Part shown: positions 1-9,427 of the stretch, in pieces
How the letters are laid out: the number at the start of each line of letters is the position of its first letter
How positions within the stretch are numbered: position 1 is the stretch's first letter
Made by a program: the position numbers and the translations under genes
Source: Eretmocerus hayati
Lineage: Eukaryota > Arthropoda > Insecta > Hymenoptera > Aphelinidae
NCBI GenBank assembly: GCA_029851415.1
Contig: CM056741.1
Location: 88,199,282-88,263,281 of the forward strand
Direction: 5' to 3'
Length of the DNA: 64,000 nt
The notes under the pieces: generated by a model
The model's database searches: none
The model's input: only the letters and a program-made list of their open reading frames with translations
Told to the model about the DNA's origin: nothing

Positions 1-194
1 GTAAACTGTATTGATCCATATTTGTATAGAGGTATGTATACTACCATCTCACTCATTTAACTGAGCTCAACGTCCAACAAGATAGTTACTTATACCATAT
101 TGTAGTGAGAAATAGGGATGTAGAGGAGGGGGAGGGGGTAGGGTTTAATTAAAAGAATAAAAGTCAGATTTTCATTGTATACAATTTTTTTCAT

Positions 195-908
195 TTATAT
201 ATAATCGAATTGTGATTCAGGTATATTGATAATGCTTCTGTAATGTTTCAAATATGATTCTTTTTCGAGATGATACATGTATTGCACTGTTCGCTTAGCA
301 CATCTATATTTTGAATTATCGTGGAATTCACATGGTGTATAGTTAAATTTCTCAGTAAAGTATCCATCCTGGTTAACGCGACAAGTTTGAAAGATGTTTT
401 TCATCCAATATCTCGAATGTTTCCGGGAAAGATGAGGTAGTTGTCTGCTCAACCATCTTTTTTTTACATCACTCCCAAAATAAATAATATCCATGCGAAA
501 ATGTGAACGCGAATATTCAAGCTCATACAGTAGAGGTGCTAGCATCTCACTCCACGGTACAGAGCCTGCAGATCATGGAATGTTGTGAACATAAGTTCGA
601 TGATGAATCATTTGTCCCACTCCACTAGCTGATGGTGTTCCAATCTCTGGTAGTGGGCCTACTGTATAATGAAGAATCTTGTATGATGTTGGACAACATT
701 CATACATTTCTCGATTGAGAAGAGCTTTTTCTTTTGGAAAAAAGTCTCGACCAATGGTATAGCCTTGTATATCAAGATAAAATTTATTAGCAGCCATAGG
801 ACTTGCTGCCTCCATCCGATGTTTGAAATCATCTACGTTTGCAACATTGGACCACCACATCTTTCCAACAGTTGCTATTGTCTCCTGCTCCTCCTTCAAC
901 AATTGCAT
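195..908 (-). pseudogene. Unknown Polinton gene with one in-frame TGA
   Basis: Two open segments, 573-908 and 195-545, lie in the same minus-strand frame and are separated by a single TGA (573-575) and a short open stretch. This suggests one protein of about 237 codons with a nonsense mutation. The first half is rich in Met, Tyr and His. The second half has a Cys-containing segment (TPCEFHDNSKYRCAKRTVQ) and ends at a TAA. It sits 81 bp downstream of the major capsid gene on the same strand, which suggests a late or virion-related gene. I do not recognise the family. The TGA could instead separate two small genes, but the second segment's first Met falls soon after the stop without any promoter-like spacing. 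Confidence 0.5.
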
Positions 909-989
909 TCTCCTTCTCTCAAAGCAATTGTTCCTATCAAATTCCCTCTCAAATTGCTCCCACTCCTCCCGTGAAGGCTTGATCAGAAA

Positions 990-2204
990 TCAAATCATCT
1001 TCTGAACAATATTTGTCAGTGGGTTGTACTTGACGAGTTTATCATGAATTATGAGACAGTAGGCTGTTGTATCTTTTGGAATATTTTCTTTGAACTCGAG
1101 TTCAACTCGAACATCCACTACTGATGATTTCACCGAATCAGCTGACTCACTAACATCAAACACGAGAATCGGGAATGAATCCTCAAAATTTTGTTTACTA
1201 ATTGAAACATTGCCTTTATCAGCGTGATAATAACTCTTCCTAAAAGCCTTAAACATTTCAAATAAGACAGAAGTATTCTGAGCCATGGCAAAGTCGATGT
1301 GAAGATGTTCATAAGGATATGCTTCAGAATTGAGGAAGATTTTTGCATTAACAATCTTGCAGTGATCAAATTTTGACATGTCCTTCTCCTTGCTGTTATT
1401 CCTAGCGGTCTGGAAGGCAATAATGATGTACCGAGGTTTCTCCAGCTGAGTTGTGCTCTTAATAGGCCATATTAATTGAGAGGTTTCGGGCATTGTTGGA
1501 AGTTCACAGAGATCCCAGCTTCGGTATGATAGGAACAAAGGAGTGTTTCTTTCAAGAATTTTGAGTAGGCGAAGACGTATCAAATCGTTTGGATATATAT
1601 GAGTCATGTGTAAAGTTACAGCAGTCAGATTGATTTGTGGAGCGCACTCTTCACTCGTTGTTATCACACAATTGTTTTCATTTCTTGATCTGAGCAATAC
1701 TATATCATGTTTTGCAAATGCTATAACCCGTCTAAAGTCTCCACAAAAACCAAATATTTTACTGAGTGGAATAGCAAAGTTGAATCCGTGACCTGAGCTT
1801 ATAGTGTAGTTTCCTATATGATGTCCTGCATTAGTCATAGACTTATCTTCATCCGCAGGAAGTGGAACAAGATTTTTCAGACCAACAGTGATACCAGGAT
1901 TTTTTGTTTCATCAATAATCACGTTGTTGATCTCATAGCGAATCATGTCAAAGAGGAAAAGTAGGAAATCACTTATCAACAGAATACTTTGCTCCTTATC
2001 GAATACAATATTGCCTTCAATATAGAGATAACTATCACTTGGAAGCATTAGACTGTCAGATGAGGATACTGTAATCCGTATCTCATCATTCCGCTGTGAA
2101 TTCTGGAAATTGTATGGTTGATACTTCCGTACCATTCGCCGTGAGATGCTATCGTCCATCACAGGCCTCTCGGCAATATCAAGAATATGATTACGCCCAG
2201 CCAT
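990..2204 (-). CDS. Major capsid protein, double-jelly-roll (hexon-like)
   Basis: 404-residue open frame. Size, gene context and sequence style match the double-jelly-roll major capsid proteins of insect Polintons/adintoviruses, which form the hexameric capsomers of the particle. Recognisable stretches are the N-terminal 'IRITVSSSDSLMLPSDSYLYIEG' type region (about 43-65), a middle 'NFAIPLSKIFGFCGDFRRV' segment (about 143-161) and the C-terminal 'ILVFDVSESADSVKSSVVDV' segment (about 348-367) followed by hydrophobic beta-strand-rich sequence. The frame is complete from ATG to TGA with no internal stop. It lies downstream of the penton-like gene on the same strand, the usual pairing. Family assignment rests on pattern recognition, not a search. 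Confidence 0.85.
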   Translation of the reverse strand: MAGRNHILDIAERPVMDDSISRRMVRKYQPYNFQNSQRNDEIRITVSSSDSLMLPSDSYLYIEGNIVFDKEQSILLISDFLLFLFDMIRYEINNVIIDETKNPGITVGLKNLVPLPADEDKSMTNAGHHIGNYTISSGHGFNFAIPLSKIFGFCGDFRRVIAFAKHDIVLLRSRNENNCVITTSEECAPQINLTAVTLHMTHIYPNDLIRLRLLKILERNTPLFLSYRSWDLCELPTMPETSQLIWPIKSTTQLEKPRYIIIAFQTARNNSKEKDMSKFDHCKIVNAKIFLNSEAYPYEHLHIDFAMAQNTSVLFEMFKAFRKSYYHADKGNVSISKQNFEDSFPILVFDVSESADSVKSSVVDVRVELEFKENIPKDTTAYCLIIHDKLVKYNPLTNIVQKMI

Positions 2205-2376
2205 TTTTCCTCACTCTAAAGCCTTGTGATTGAAGGGAAAGTATACTTTTCTTTGAGAGCGGAATTCTTCTCCTCACAATAGGTTTCGTAGTGCGTCCCG
2301 TTCGAGTCACCCCGCTCAACTGAGCGGGGCTTGTGTTTACTGGTAGATTATATAGATACATGACCCACTCTCTCAC
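2191..2376 (-). CDS. Possible small basic protein between the capsid genes
   Basis: 61-codon open frame overlapping the last 29 bp of the penton-like gene and the first 14 bp of the major capsid gene. The C-terminal half is strongly basic (TTKPIVRRRIPLSKKSIL). Small basic core peptides are common in adenovirus-like genomes, and the exact tiling of the gap between two capsid genes is suggestive. The frame also spans a GC-rich hairpin and could be a chance opening in the leader of the capsid gene. Low confidence. Confidence 0.2.
   Translation of the reverse strand: MREWVMYLYNLPVNTSPAQLSGVTRTGRTTKPIVRRRIPLSKKSILSLQSQGFRVRKNGWA
2310..2329. other. GC-rich hairpin upstream of the major capsid gene
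   Basis: Perfect 9-bp stem (CCCCGCTCA / TGAGCGGGG) with a two-base loop, in an otherwise AT-rich leader 106 bp upstream of the capsid start codon. It could be a transcript hairpin or a binding site; nothing in the sequence decides. Confidence 0.5.
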
Positions 2377-3112
2377 GCAAATGGAAACGCATAGTGATTA
2401 CTTCACCTCTATTATTAATCAAGTTACCGTCTTGATCCAAGAGTCTAACACATATATTACGTATATCGTTTGTGCGCGTTTGTAAATAAACAATATTTTT
2501 TGGTTCTACGGTGTATTGTTCACCAATCGGAACTCTACCAGCACAATATTCAAATATGGTGTAACAAGGCTCCCCGTTGTAAAAGGTACCTTTAATCAGG
2601 TTACACTCCACCCGCACAATATTAACTCGACTAATTTTCACAATGTGGTCAGACTTATGCCATCTGTAGGCTGGTAGAGACAACCTACTACCAAAACCCA
2701 AAAGTTGACCTATATTGTTTGAATTGAAGGAATTGATGTCGTGATGTGAGTAAATCTCGCAGTGTAAGGTGTTTTTATTCACGCGCAAAGAAATTGGTTT
2801 CTCCCTCAATTCTAGTGGAATAGATTTATCCTCCTCTTCCTCAGCGTGTGCACTAGATGGAGCTCTCAGAGGTATGTGTTCCTGCAAATAGCGTTCCGAA
2901 TCTTCTATCTCATGAGATCCTGTTGGTATTTGTAGTTCCTTATCACCCCAGTAGAAGGTGTTATTATTCCTATCAACATTGGGGATGGCGTGGAAAGTCG
3001 TTAAATCAACCAGACCAAGCTCATAGATCTTATTGGGACACAACTGCTCTCTAAGCCTAATGTTCTGATCAATGTGCGATGAGGTACTCGAGACTGTAAA
3101 CTGTTCAGACAT
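2348..3112 (-). CDS. Penton-like minor capsid protein (single jelly roll)
   Basis: 254-residue complete frame. The N-terminal third is polar with an acidic stretch (HAEEEEDKS, about residues 90-98). The C-terminal 130 residues are beta-strand-like, with the recurrent Polinton pattern 'KISRVNIVRVECNL' followed by 'NIVYLQTRTNDIRNICVRLL' and 'GEVITMRFHL'. That matches the penton homologue that occupies the fivefold vertices. It is immediately upstream of the major capsid gene on the same strand. A TATA box and an arthropod-type initiator precede it. No break is visible. Confidence 0.8.
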   Translation of the reverse strand: MSEQFTVSSTSSHIDQNIRLREQLCPNKIYELGLVDLTTFHAIPNVDRNNNTFYWGDKELQIPTGSHEIEDSERYLQEHIPLRAPSSAHAEEEEDKSIPLELREKPISLRVNKNTLHCEIYSHHDINSFNSNNIGQLLGFGSRLSLPAYRWHKSDHIVKISRVNIVRVECNLIKGTFYNGEPCYTIFEYCAGRVPIGEQYTVEPKNIVYLQTRTNDIRNICVRLLDQDGNLINNRGEVITMRFHLRERVGHVSI

Positions 3113-3164
3113 CTTTCACAACTGATCTGCGATAAGCAACTGGCTCAAAGTCAATCACGCATCA

Positions 3165-3173
3165 CCTTTTATA
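3165..3173 (-). promoter_or_regulatory. TATA box for the penton-like gene
   Basis: TATAAAAGG on the minus strand about 53 bp upstream of the ATG. A TCAGTT initiator-like motif lies roughly 40 bp downstream (near 3120-3126). The box overlaps the last codons of the protease gene. Confidence 0.6.
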
Positions 3174-3588
3174 GGAGATGTTCCCGCAAAAATTTCACAC
3201 TCAGCGGACCGCAATTACTCTGACGAAAGGTTTGACGCTGACTCCTGTTATAGACAATTTGACAATCCGGGGAGCTCTTCTTCCAATAATTTACCAACTC
3301 ACGTGGTGGCCTCAAATTCCCAAAACTATTGAAATAATGAACAAAGCGGTTTGTCTTTATGTATGCAACCCAGTGTGCATTACCCAGATTCACTATTGCC
3401 GCTTCGGTTTCCCACGCAGGTGGAGGGGGGAGTTCAGTTAGTGAAAATACACCTCTAAAGTGAGGTATGTTGTGAGCTAACCTCAATAGTTGACTTCCCG
3501 ACGTACCTTTCACTTTTTTCTTCCCCCTCCCTTTCGTTTTTTTGAGATTTTTTTTTTTCTCAAACCACCACCATACTGGTTGCTGCAA
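3169..3588 (-). CDS. Adenain-like cysteine protease (Ulp1/C48 fold)
   Basis: 139 codons. Maturation proteases of this family cleave capsid and core precursors in the virion. The visible catalytic layout is His72 in GNAHWVAY, the second-residue position in YFNSFG (Asn87 where most relatives have Asp), Gln117/Gln119 in the oxyanion region and Cys126 in QSNCGPL. The FRGVF segment (44-48) is also typical. Length is close to the family's usual compact domain. The first 25 residues are Lys/Trp-rich and overlap, in another frame, the C-terminus of the basic protein gene at 3510-4034; the true start may be different. The Asp-to-Asn change may reduce activity, or may be tolerated as in some cysteine proteases. 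Confidence 0.8.
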   Translation of the reverse strand: MQQPVWWWFEKKKNLKKTKGRGKKKVKGTSGSQLLRLAHNIPHFRGVFSLTELPPPPAWETEAAIVNLGNAHWVAYIKTNRFVHYFNSFGNLRPPRELVNYWKKSSPDCQIVYNRSQRQTFRQSNCGPLSVKFLREHLL

Positions 3589-4034
3589 GACGATGGACTC
3601 AATCGCAATCCCTGACCTTTGGCCTCTGATGCAAGATTATGCCTCCTCAATTCAGCCAATTGCTTCTTATTCATACGCATGGTACTAATGGATTTTGCGA
3701 CATTTGCAGCACCCCCTGCTAATGAACCCAATGCTCCAACTGCTGCTAGGGTGCGTAGAATTGCTGGTAAGAAACCTCCTCGTTTTGCCAGGGCAAGAGT
3801 GCGCATATTCACACCAGCAAGAGCCCTCCCTCCTCTCCTCTCCCCCCTCCTTAGCACATTCTTACGCTTCTTCAGACCCATCCCAAATCGTCGCTTAGCA
3901 CGCATGGTTGCTGCAACTGCTTTTGCAGCTAACCTCTCCAAGAAACCTCCTTCTTTTGCACGTTTTTCAGCCCCATGCAAGCTGGAGGGCAAGATCAGCA
4001 ACGTGTCGATCCTTAATATCTTTGCTTTTTGCAT
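3510..4034 (-). CDS. Basic minor core / membrane-active protein (adenovirus pX/pVI-like)
   Basis: 174-residue, strongly basic protein (many RAKRR, KKRK and RRGERRGG clusters). A hydrophobic glycine/alanine-rich amphipathic segment, GGFLPAILRTLAAVGALGSL, lies at about residues 86-105, and a Lys/Gly tail ends in KRKGGGRKK. Polintons and adintoviruses regularly encode a protein with this combination between the protease and ATPase genes; it is compared with adenovirus DNA-condensing or membrane-lytic minor proteins. The frame is complete, and its 3' end overlaps the protease gene by 79 bp. The exact homologue (pX or pVI) cannot be decided here. Confidence 0.6.
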   Translation of the reverse strand: MQKAKILRIDTLLILPSSLHGAEKRAKEGGFLERLAAKAVAATMRAKRRFGMGLKKRKNVLRRGERRGGRALAGVNMRTLALAKRGGFLPAILRTLAAVGALGSLAGGAANVAKSISTMRMNKKQLAELRRHNLASEAKGQGLRLSPSSCSNQYGGGLRKKKISKKRKGGGRKK

Positions 4035-4049
4035 AAGCTATATCATGCT

Positions 4050-4418
4050 TCATACAGTAGTTGTCGAGCTCGTTCCTACCCCTATCACCTCGTGCGAGCC
4101 TCTTATGTAATTTAGTTCCTGGACCACAAAATTGATAGCCTGGAAGATGGAATTCGAAAGGGAGGCTGTTGATGGTGGAATTAACAAGACCTGCTCCTCA
4201 TAATGAATGCATTGACAGCATATGTTCTCCATGTCAAACATGGAATCCAACTGAAGCATCACGGTATTGGTGTGGGTATTTATACCCAATTTGAGTGATG
4301 ATTGAGTCAGTAGTAGTGTGGAAAGACTCATGCAAACATGGAATTCATCAAACAGCCCAACAACATTCACATAATCGATGTGGATGTTAACGCTCCTACA
4401 CAGATCGTTAAACGTCAT
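4050..4418 (-). CDS. Unknown open frame antisense to the ATPase start
   Basis: 122 codons, or about 93 if the internal Met near 4331 is used, which would place its start seven bases from the divergent ATPase start. It has hydrophobic stretches (SLSTLLLTQSSLKLG; SIFQAINFVVQEL) and a Thr-rich end. It lies between the basic protein gene and the ATPase gene in the same orientation as the capsid block. No family is recognised. It may be real because the 300-bp interval is otherwise unexplained, but no direct evidence supports it. Confidence 0.35.
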   Translation of the reverse strand: MTFNDLCRSVNIHIDYVNVVGLFDEFHVCMSLSTLLLTQSSLKLGINTHTNTVMLQLDSMFDMENICCQCIHYEEQVLLIPPSTASLSNSIFQAINFVVQELNYIRGSHEVIGVGTSSTTTV

Positions 4419-5162
4419 GGAAAGCTCTTACCCAATACCATTAGAGCTATCATATAGGGACCATCCAACACCGGGAAAACCCAGCTCCTGATATCCCTTC
4501 AAGTCAGTCACAATGGTCCTAATTTTAATAACATTTACGTATACTCAAAGTCTCTTGAACAACCCAAATACAAATTCCTTGAGAGTGTTATGAAACCACT
4601 TGCTGCTGTGGGTATGAAGTATTTCACATATAGAGAAAATAGTGATATAGTAAAGCCCAGTGAAGCTTTGAGGAATAGTATTTTCATATTCGATGATGTT
4701 ATCTTAGATAAGCAGAAAACGATTGAGGAATATTATAGTATGGGCAGACATAACCAATTAGATTTATTTTATTTATGTCAAACGTATACTCACATTCCGA
4801 AACATCTAATCAGAGACCAGGCCAATTTAATCATTCTATTCAATCAGGATGAGGGAAACTTGAGGCACGTTTACAATAATCACGTTTGCGCAGATATGAC
4901 GTTTGATCAGTTCAAACAACTATGTTCAGCCTGTTGGAAAGATAACAGATACGGTTTTCTAACTATCTCAAAAGATGATCCAATGTATCTGGGTCGTTAC
5001 AGACGTAACCTAAATGAATTCATCATACTGAGATCAGGTCAGTCGTGTCTGAAACGCTATCATGGCAAGAGCAATGACAAGCAAGAAAGTAAAGAAAGAG
5101 GTGAAACAGAAAGGGGGAGGGGGATCAGGAAGAAACAAAAAAAAATGCACAAGAAAAACTAA
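4338..5162 (+). pseudogene. DNA-packaging ATPase (FtsK/HerA, A32-like) with TAG before Walker A
   Basis: A single frame of 274 codons if read through one TAG at 4455-4457 (codon 40). The motor pumps DNA into the capsid. Walker A is GPSNTGKT (4458-4481), immediately after the stop. Walker B is SIFIFDD (Asp codons from 4692), followed by the family's GRHNQLDLFYLCQTY segment and a YLGRYRRNLNEF end. Downstream of that the tail is Lys-rich and overlaps the next gene. The in-frame TAG removes all motor motifs from any product started at 4338. A product from 4590 would lack Walker A. Single-base damage in an otherwise well-preserved gene suggests recent inactivation, or a sequencing error. Confidence 0.8.
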
Positions 5163-7508
5163 AGATTCAAATTCACAAGGCTAGTCAGGCAATTAGAGCA
5201 AAGCACTTGGCTCTGAGAGAGGGTAGAATGGTGGAGCAAATGTTTAATAGAGAGCATTTGAAACCTATTGTTGAACCTCTGGAAAAGCTTTTGACTTCTA
5301 AAAAAAAGAGCGATGATGTTGGAACTAATGTCAAGAGAGAGAAATCATTTAATGATTCAGAGTTGACATTTGAAGCAGGTGAAGATTCTGATGATGACTA
5401 TAATCAGCGTGATGATGATGATGATGAAAAATATGAGGATGCTGAAATTGAGGATACCGAGGATCAAAATCGTTTATTAAATATACAAGAGGTACCCCGA
5501 AAGTCGAGTCATAATTTAGAAGAGTTGAACATACCAGTGATTGAAAGGAATAAGAAGAGAATTCTGGAGTCACCCTACATCTTGCAAGAACCGAAAAAAA
5601 GTAAAAAAAAACACCAACAAGAGTTTGATGGGCTCCTTTCGCGAGCAAGCTCACACTTCTGCTATGGAGGTGGATGAACCTGTTAGTCTTGATCAATCAA
5701 TAAGAGAAACAATTAGACGTCCAGAACAGTGGGAAACATATCTTGACCTAACAGAGGGTAACCTCCCCGGCCTAACCACTCAGTATATGGGCAAATCTCA
5801 GGAACTATGCGGTTTCGACTTTGAAATTTCGAGAATTTCCAGAATGGCAGCACATCTCCGATAAACTTTTGTTTGGTCCAAGTAATGCTCAAACAATGAT
5901 GAAATACTTGCGTAAATCATTTTGGAGCCCCGCCGTGGATTTGTGAGGGTGTAGAAGTTTTTCCCATGTATTTGCGTGGGACCCTCATATTTTCGTAATT
6001 CTAATTGGCTCGTGTGTATGTGAATACATGGCATCCTTGGTGTTGGAATAGAAGAAGAGAGATGAGTTCAATGGTTTACAGTGTTTTCTGAAGGTCTGTG
6101 GTACAAAATGTAGATGTGCCTCAACCGTCGAAACGCTCATTTTCGTCATTTGTCGATCCTCACAAGCCTCGCATCGCGACCGATATGAGGCTGTAGTAGG
6201 GGCGATTCTCATAGGCATTTCTTGAGGTACAAATATCAGTTTACACGTGGTTTCCATCCCAACGGAATCGAAATTTTCGTGTGCTACACGAAAAACGATT
6301 TTTTTGACCCCATTTACGCGAAAATAACTTTTCTCATTTCAAGCCGCATCGTCGTGCGGAATCGAGCACACTATCGTTCTTGGGCTAGATTTGTAGGTTT
6401 TTGGATGTAGAATAATATGTCGTTTCTACAGATACGAAATATTCACCGCCCCGAGTGCTGCATCCATTAGAAGAGCGATACAGGAGAAAATGTAGAATCG
6501 GAGTTCGCTCCAACGAATCATCGGCACTCCGACGCATTGATAGGCACAGCCTCGGGCGAAAATTATATGTTTCTATGTATTATAATCCATCACATATCCA
6601 ATTTTCAGACCGATCGGTGAACCGCCCCGCCTGTGGCGAGCTAAGGCGTGAGAGAACTATGGCCCTGTTCGGTCGAAAATTGTGATTTTGTCACGAAGAA
6701 GCGTCTCCCAGTACCTTTCTATAGCAATTTTTAGACTTCTGAATGATGCAGAACTATTAAATATGAGTAGATCTTCAAAATGATCTAATGCGAGCGGCGG
6801 AAATAACGCGACTGTTGTTCTGACAACGTGAAAATAGGCCTGTTCGGCCAAACCGCATACTTCGTGAGATTTGCCCATATCTCAGAATTCTTCAAAAACC
6901 ACAAAGAAAATGATCACGTATATGGTCCGCGATTTTCCATTGGAGCAGATGGAAAGAGTGATCTTACAGTTGGAAGAAGTTCCCTAACCTTCGATAAGCA
7001 CATCGATAAGATGTATTTAGACAAAATACACGCTTTTCCTGCTAGTAGAGGGCTTTTCGAATTGATTTTCAAAAAGAAACCACACCACTTCACCAACACA
7101 GATCTCACACACTACAAGAGATTTTTGGAAATCAGTCTTCCACATAGAATAGGTAATGATCCTAAAGGCAGACTCATCGGTTCAATATCATGGAAATATA
7201 AACATATTGTGAAAATCTTGTGTGGTAAGAAACCACCACCACTAAATGAATCATCGTCATCGGGTAATCCCAATGATGAAATGTATGGAAAAGGATTGGT
7301 GAGAGGAAAATTGAAGCAGGTCATGGACGGCGACGTCATGACATTTCGTAATGACTCTAACCTAGATTACGTGTACTGGGATGACCCAAACGAACTGGTA
7401 GAAAGGCTCGATTTGTTAATGAGGTCATCATACATAGGAAATTCAGGTCTCGAGAACGAAATAAATAGTATACTTGAAGAGTTGCGTGAGGGGGGGTACA
7501 TTATATAA
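5062..7508 (+). pseudogene. Lys-rich Polinton gene of unknown role, split by a transposon
   Basis: Pieces run from an ATG at 5062 (basic, glycine-rich start overlapping the ATPase end), through 5207-5677 (REGRMVEQMF, KPIVEPLEKLL, then a long Asp/Glu tract) and 5541-5787, to 6878-7508 (FELIFKKKPHHFTNTDLTHYKRF and a WKYKHIVKIL segment). The layout (basic coil, acidic linker, then an ELIFKKKP..YK domain) recurs in insect Mavericks next to the ATPase; its function is not known to me. Two frame changes fall at A-runs (about 5141-5149 and 5593-5611). The transposon 5788-6877 interrupts it; precise removal with one TA leaves the flanking frame open. The stop codon overlaps the TATA box of the next gene. 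Confidence 0.6.
5788..6877. mobile_element. 1.09-kb non-autonomous TIR transposon, TA target duplication
   Basis: The left end starts TGGGCAAATCTCA and the right end is its inverse; similarity continues for about 28 bp (TATGCGGTTT inner part). TA flanks both sides (5786-5787 and 6878-6879). No transposase frame is present. TA duplication fits the Tc1/mariner superfamily. The host gene reads through in frame once the element and one TA are ignored, which fixes the edges well. Confidence 0.8.
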
Positions 7509-7510
7509 AA
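7502..7510 (+). promoter_or_regulatory. TATA box for the coiled-coil gene
   Basis: TATATAAAA lies 74-82 bp upstream of the ATG at 7584, and a TTCAGAAGT initiator-like sequence follows about 43 bp later. The box contains the stop codon (7506-7508) of the preceding gene. Confidence 0.6.
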
Positions 7511-7583
7511 GGTGTTGCACTCCAAGACCACCATCATTCTGTGTTCAGAAGTCACAGAGCATAAAACTTTTGAGTAGAAAACG

Positions 7584-9037
7584 ATGGAGTCGCTTCAGAA
7601 AGGACTTAAATCTGTGGGTGTGAACAATGGGGGAACAGCTCCAGCAAGCAGTCCATCTTCTCATCCTGTTGAAGATTCTCAAGCTGGAAATCTATCTGAT
7701 AGTGAAAAGAGAGTATTGCATGAGAAAACAGTCAGCAGTTCAGGGAGTAGTGTTGGAGGAGGAAGTGATGGAGATGAATCAGAAACCAACATCGAAAAAA
7801 CTAAAGAAAAGGAACAAATGTCTGTTGCTGTAAAAAGCGGTGTGTACAGATTACCAATTTTTTTCTCTCTCCAATCATATTGTTGATGTTTGAATGAATA
7901 AAAAATGAAAAATTTTTTTCTCTTGTCTACTATACAGATGGACCTAGTGAGACAGCAGTTACTAGTGTCTTTCGCAACATGTTGAGAACCACTTCAATTG
8001 ATGAGCAGCAACAACAAGTGTTACTCCAAACTTTTGAGGAAGATTATGTGCGAGTTGGTGCAAATACAGACCTAAGTTTCAAAGAGAAGATTACATTTGT
8101 GCTTGATGCGGTTGCAAGCAAGATTACTGAAAAATTACCTGGGAAAGAAAAGGAATTGGTTAGCACTTTCACTGAACTCTTTGACATTTCATTTGGTGGA
8201 ATGAATTCAAAATTCGAAGAGAATGCGAAACTCTATGAAAATCTTGTAAACGAAGTAAAAGTTGTGAAATCTAATTTGGAATTGCATACTAGTTATATTG
8301 ATTTGAGGATCAATAGATATGGAGATGTGCAGAAAGCTATTTTAACTGAGCTGGGTGAACTAAGTCGAGATTTTGCTGGGTTAGTTAGAGAACATCATAA
8401 GTTACTTGATGAAGTGATGAAACTCCGAGCTGATGTTGTGCTTTACAAGAGCGTGACGAATGAATTAGCTAAAATGTTAGCGAATCATGGTGAGATCTCA
8501 GAAGCAAAAATTGCTGCTCTTGAGAAGTCAGTTGATCAACGTCTTCGGGTGAATGATGAACTTATTAAGGAAAATCAGGATTTCAAAGCTGAATTGACAC
8601 GTTCATGTAAATTGGTAAGGGATGGATTGAAGAAACGTGATGAGATCCATGATCACATTCAGAGAGAGCAGAGTGTTATGAAACAGCGAGTCTTGGATTT
8701 GGAAAAACGAGTTCTTGACAATGCTGCTGCCAATGATACCGCTTTGGTTGATACACGCTCCTATATTGATGAACTCCACCAACAAATCACTCGTCAGAAT
8801 GATCGTTTGACAACCTTTAGATCAGAACTGGATGATGAGGATGATGATCAACAAGACGTTATTGAAAGAATGGAGTCAAGGATGGATCAATTCAACAGAG
8901 ACGTTCAAACAATCGATGCTAAAGTTGCTCATGAGCCTGAGAATAATCAGAGAATCTTGTCAAGAGTTGAGGATGATAGCAGAACTCTAAACCATCTCGC
9001 CGAACAAATGCGTCGAATGCTTGGAAGATCTTCATAA
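7584..9037 (+). CDS. Coiled-coil protein, probably spliced (exons 7584-7839 and 7938-9037)
   Basis: Exon 1 encodes a Ser/Gly/Glu-rich region (SSSGSSVGGGSDGDESE). Exon 2 encodes about 365 residues dominated by heptad-like sequence (for example ELGELSRDFAGLVREHHKLL; MKQRVLDLEKRVLDN), ending in a basic MRRMLGRSS. The proposed 98-bp intron has a GTGTGT donor at 7840, a pyrimidine-rich tail and an ACAG acceptor ending at 7937; the phases match and give about 451 residues. Without splicing exon 1 ends at 7886. Long coiled coils in Polintons could be fibre- or tegument-like, but no homologue is recognised. The stop codon TAA overlaps AATAAA (9036-9041). The frame has no internal stop. Confidence 0.6.
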
Positions 9038-9427
9038 TAAACTATGAGCTATAATCAATTCATTTCTTCTTTTTTTTTGTTTTGGTTAACCATGTAAGCC
9101 TTTTAAATTGTAATCATACAATCAGTTAATATTCCAATTTGCATCTAGCAATGTGAGTTCAATGATTCTATATATTCTTTCTGCTTCAATTATAAAAGTA
9201 TACAATTTTAATCAGTTTGAATTGTAAAAATAATTGTTAACATGTAAGACCTTCACATATTCTTTTTTTTCTGCTTTCATTATCAATGTATTCAATTTCA
9301 ATCATTTTTTGAATTATAAGATTTTTTAACGGGTAATTAATAATAAAATAGAAGCATTAGATTTCTTTTGAAAACGATAGTTATTTCTTCATTCAACATC
9401 ATCATCATACATACATATTCATGTTTA
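9038..9427. other. AT-rich convergent 3' intergenic region
   Basis: The interval lies between the ends of the coiled-coil gene and the polymerase gene, which converge. It has T- and A-rich runs and repeated 'caatttcaatca' type words. No frame is found. TTTATT at 9424-9429 is an AATAAA signal for the minus-strand polymerase and overlaps its stop codon. Confidence 0.6.
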
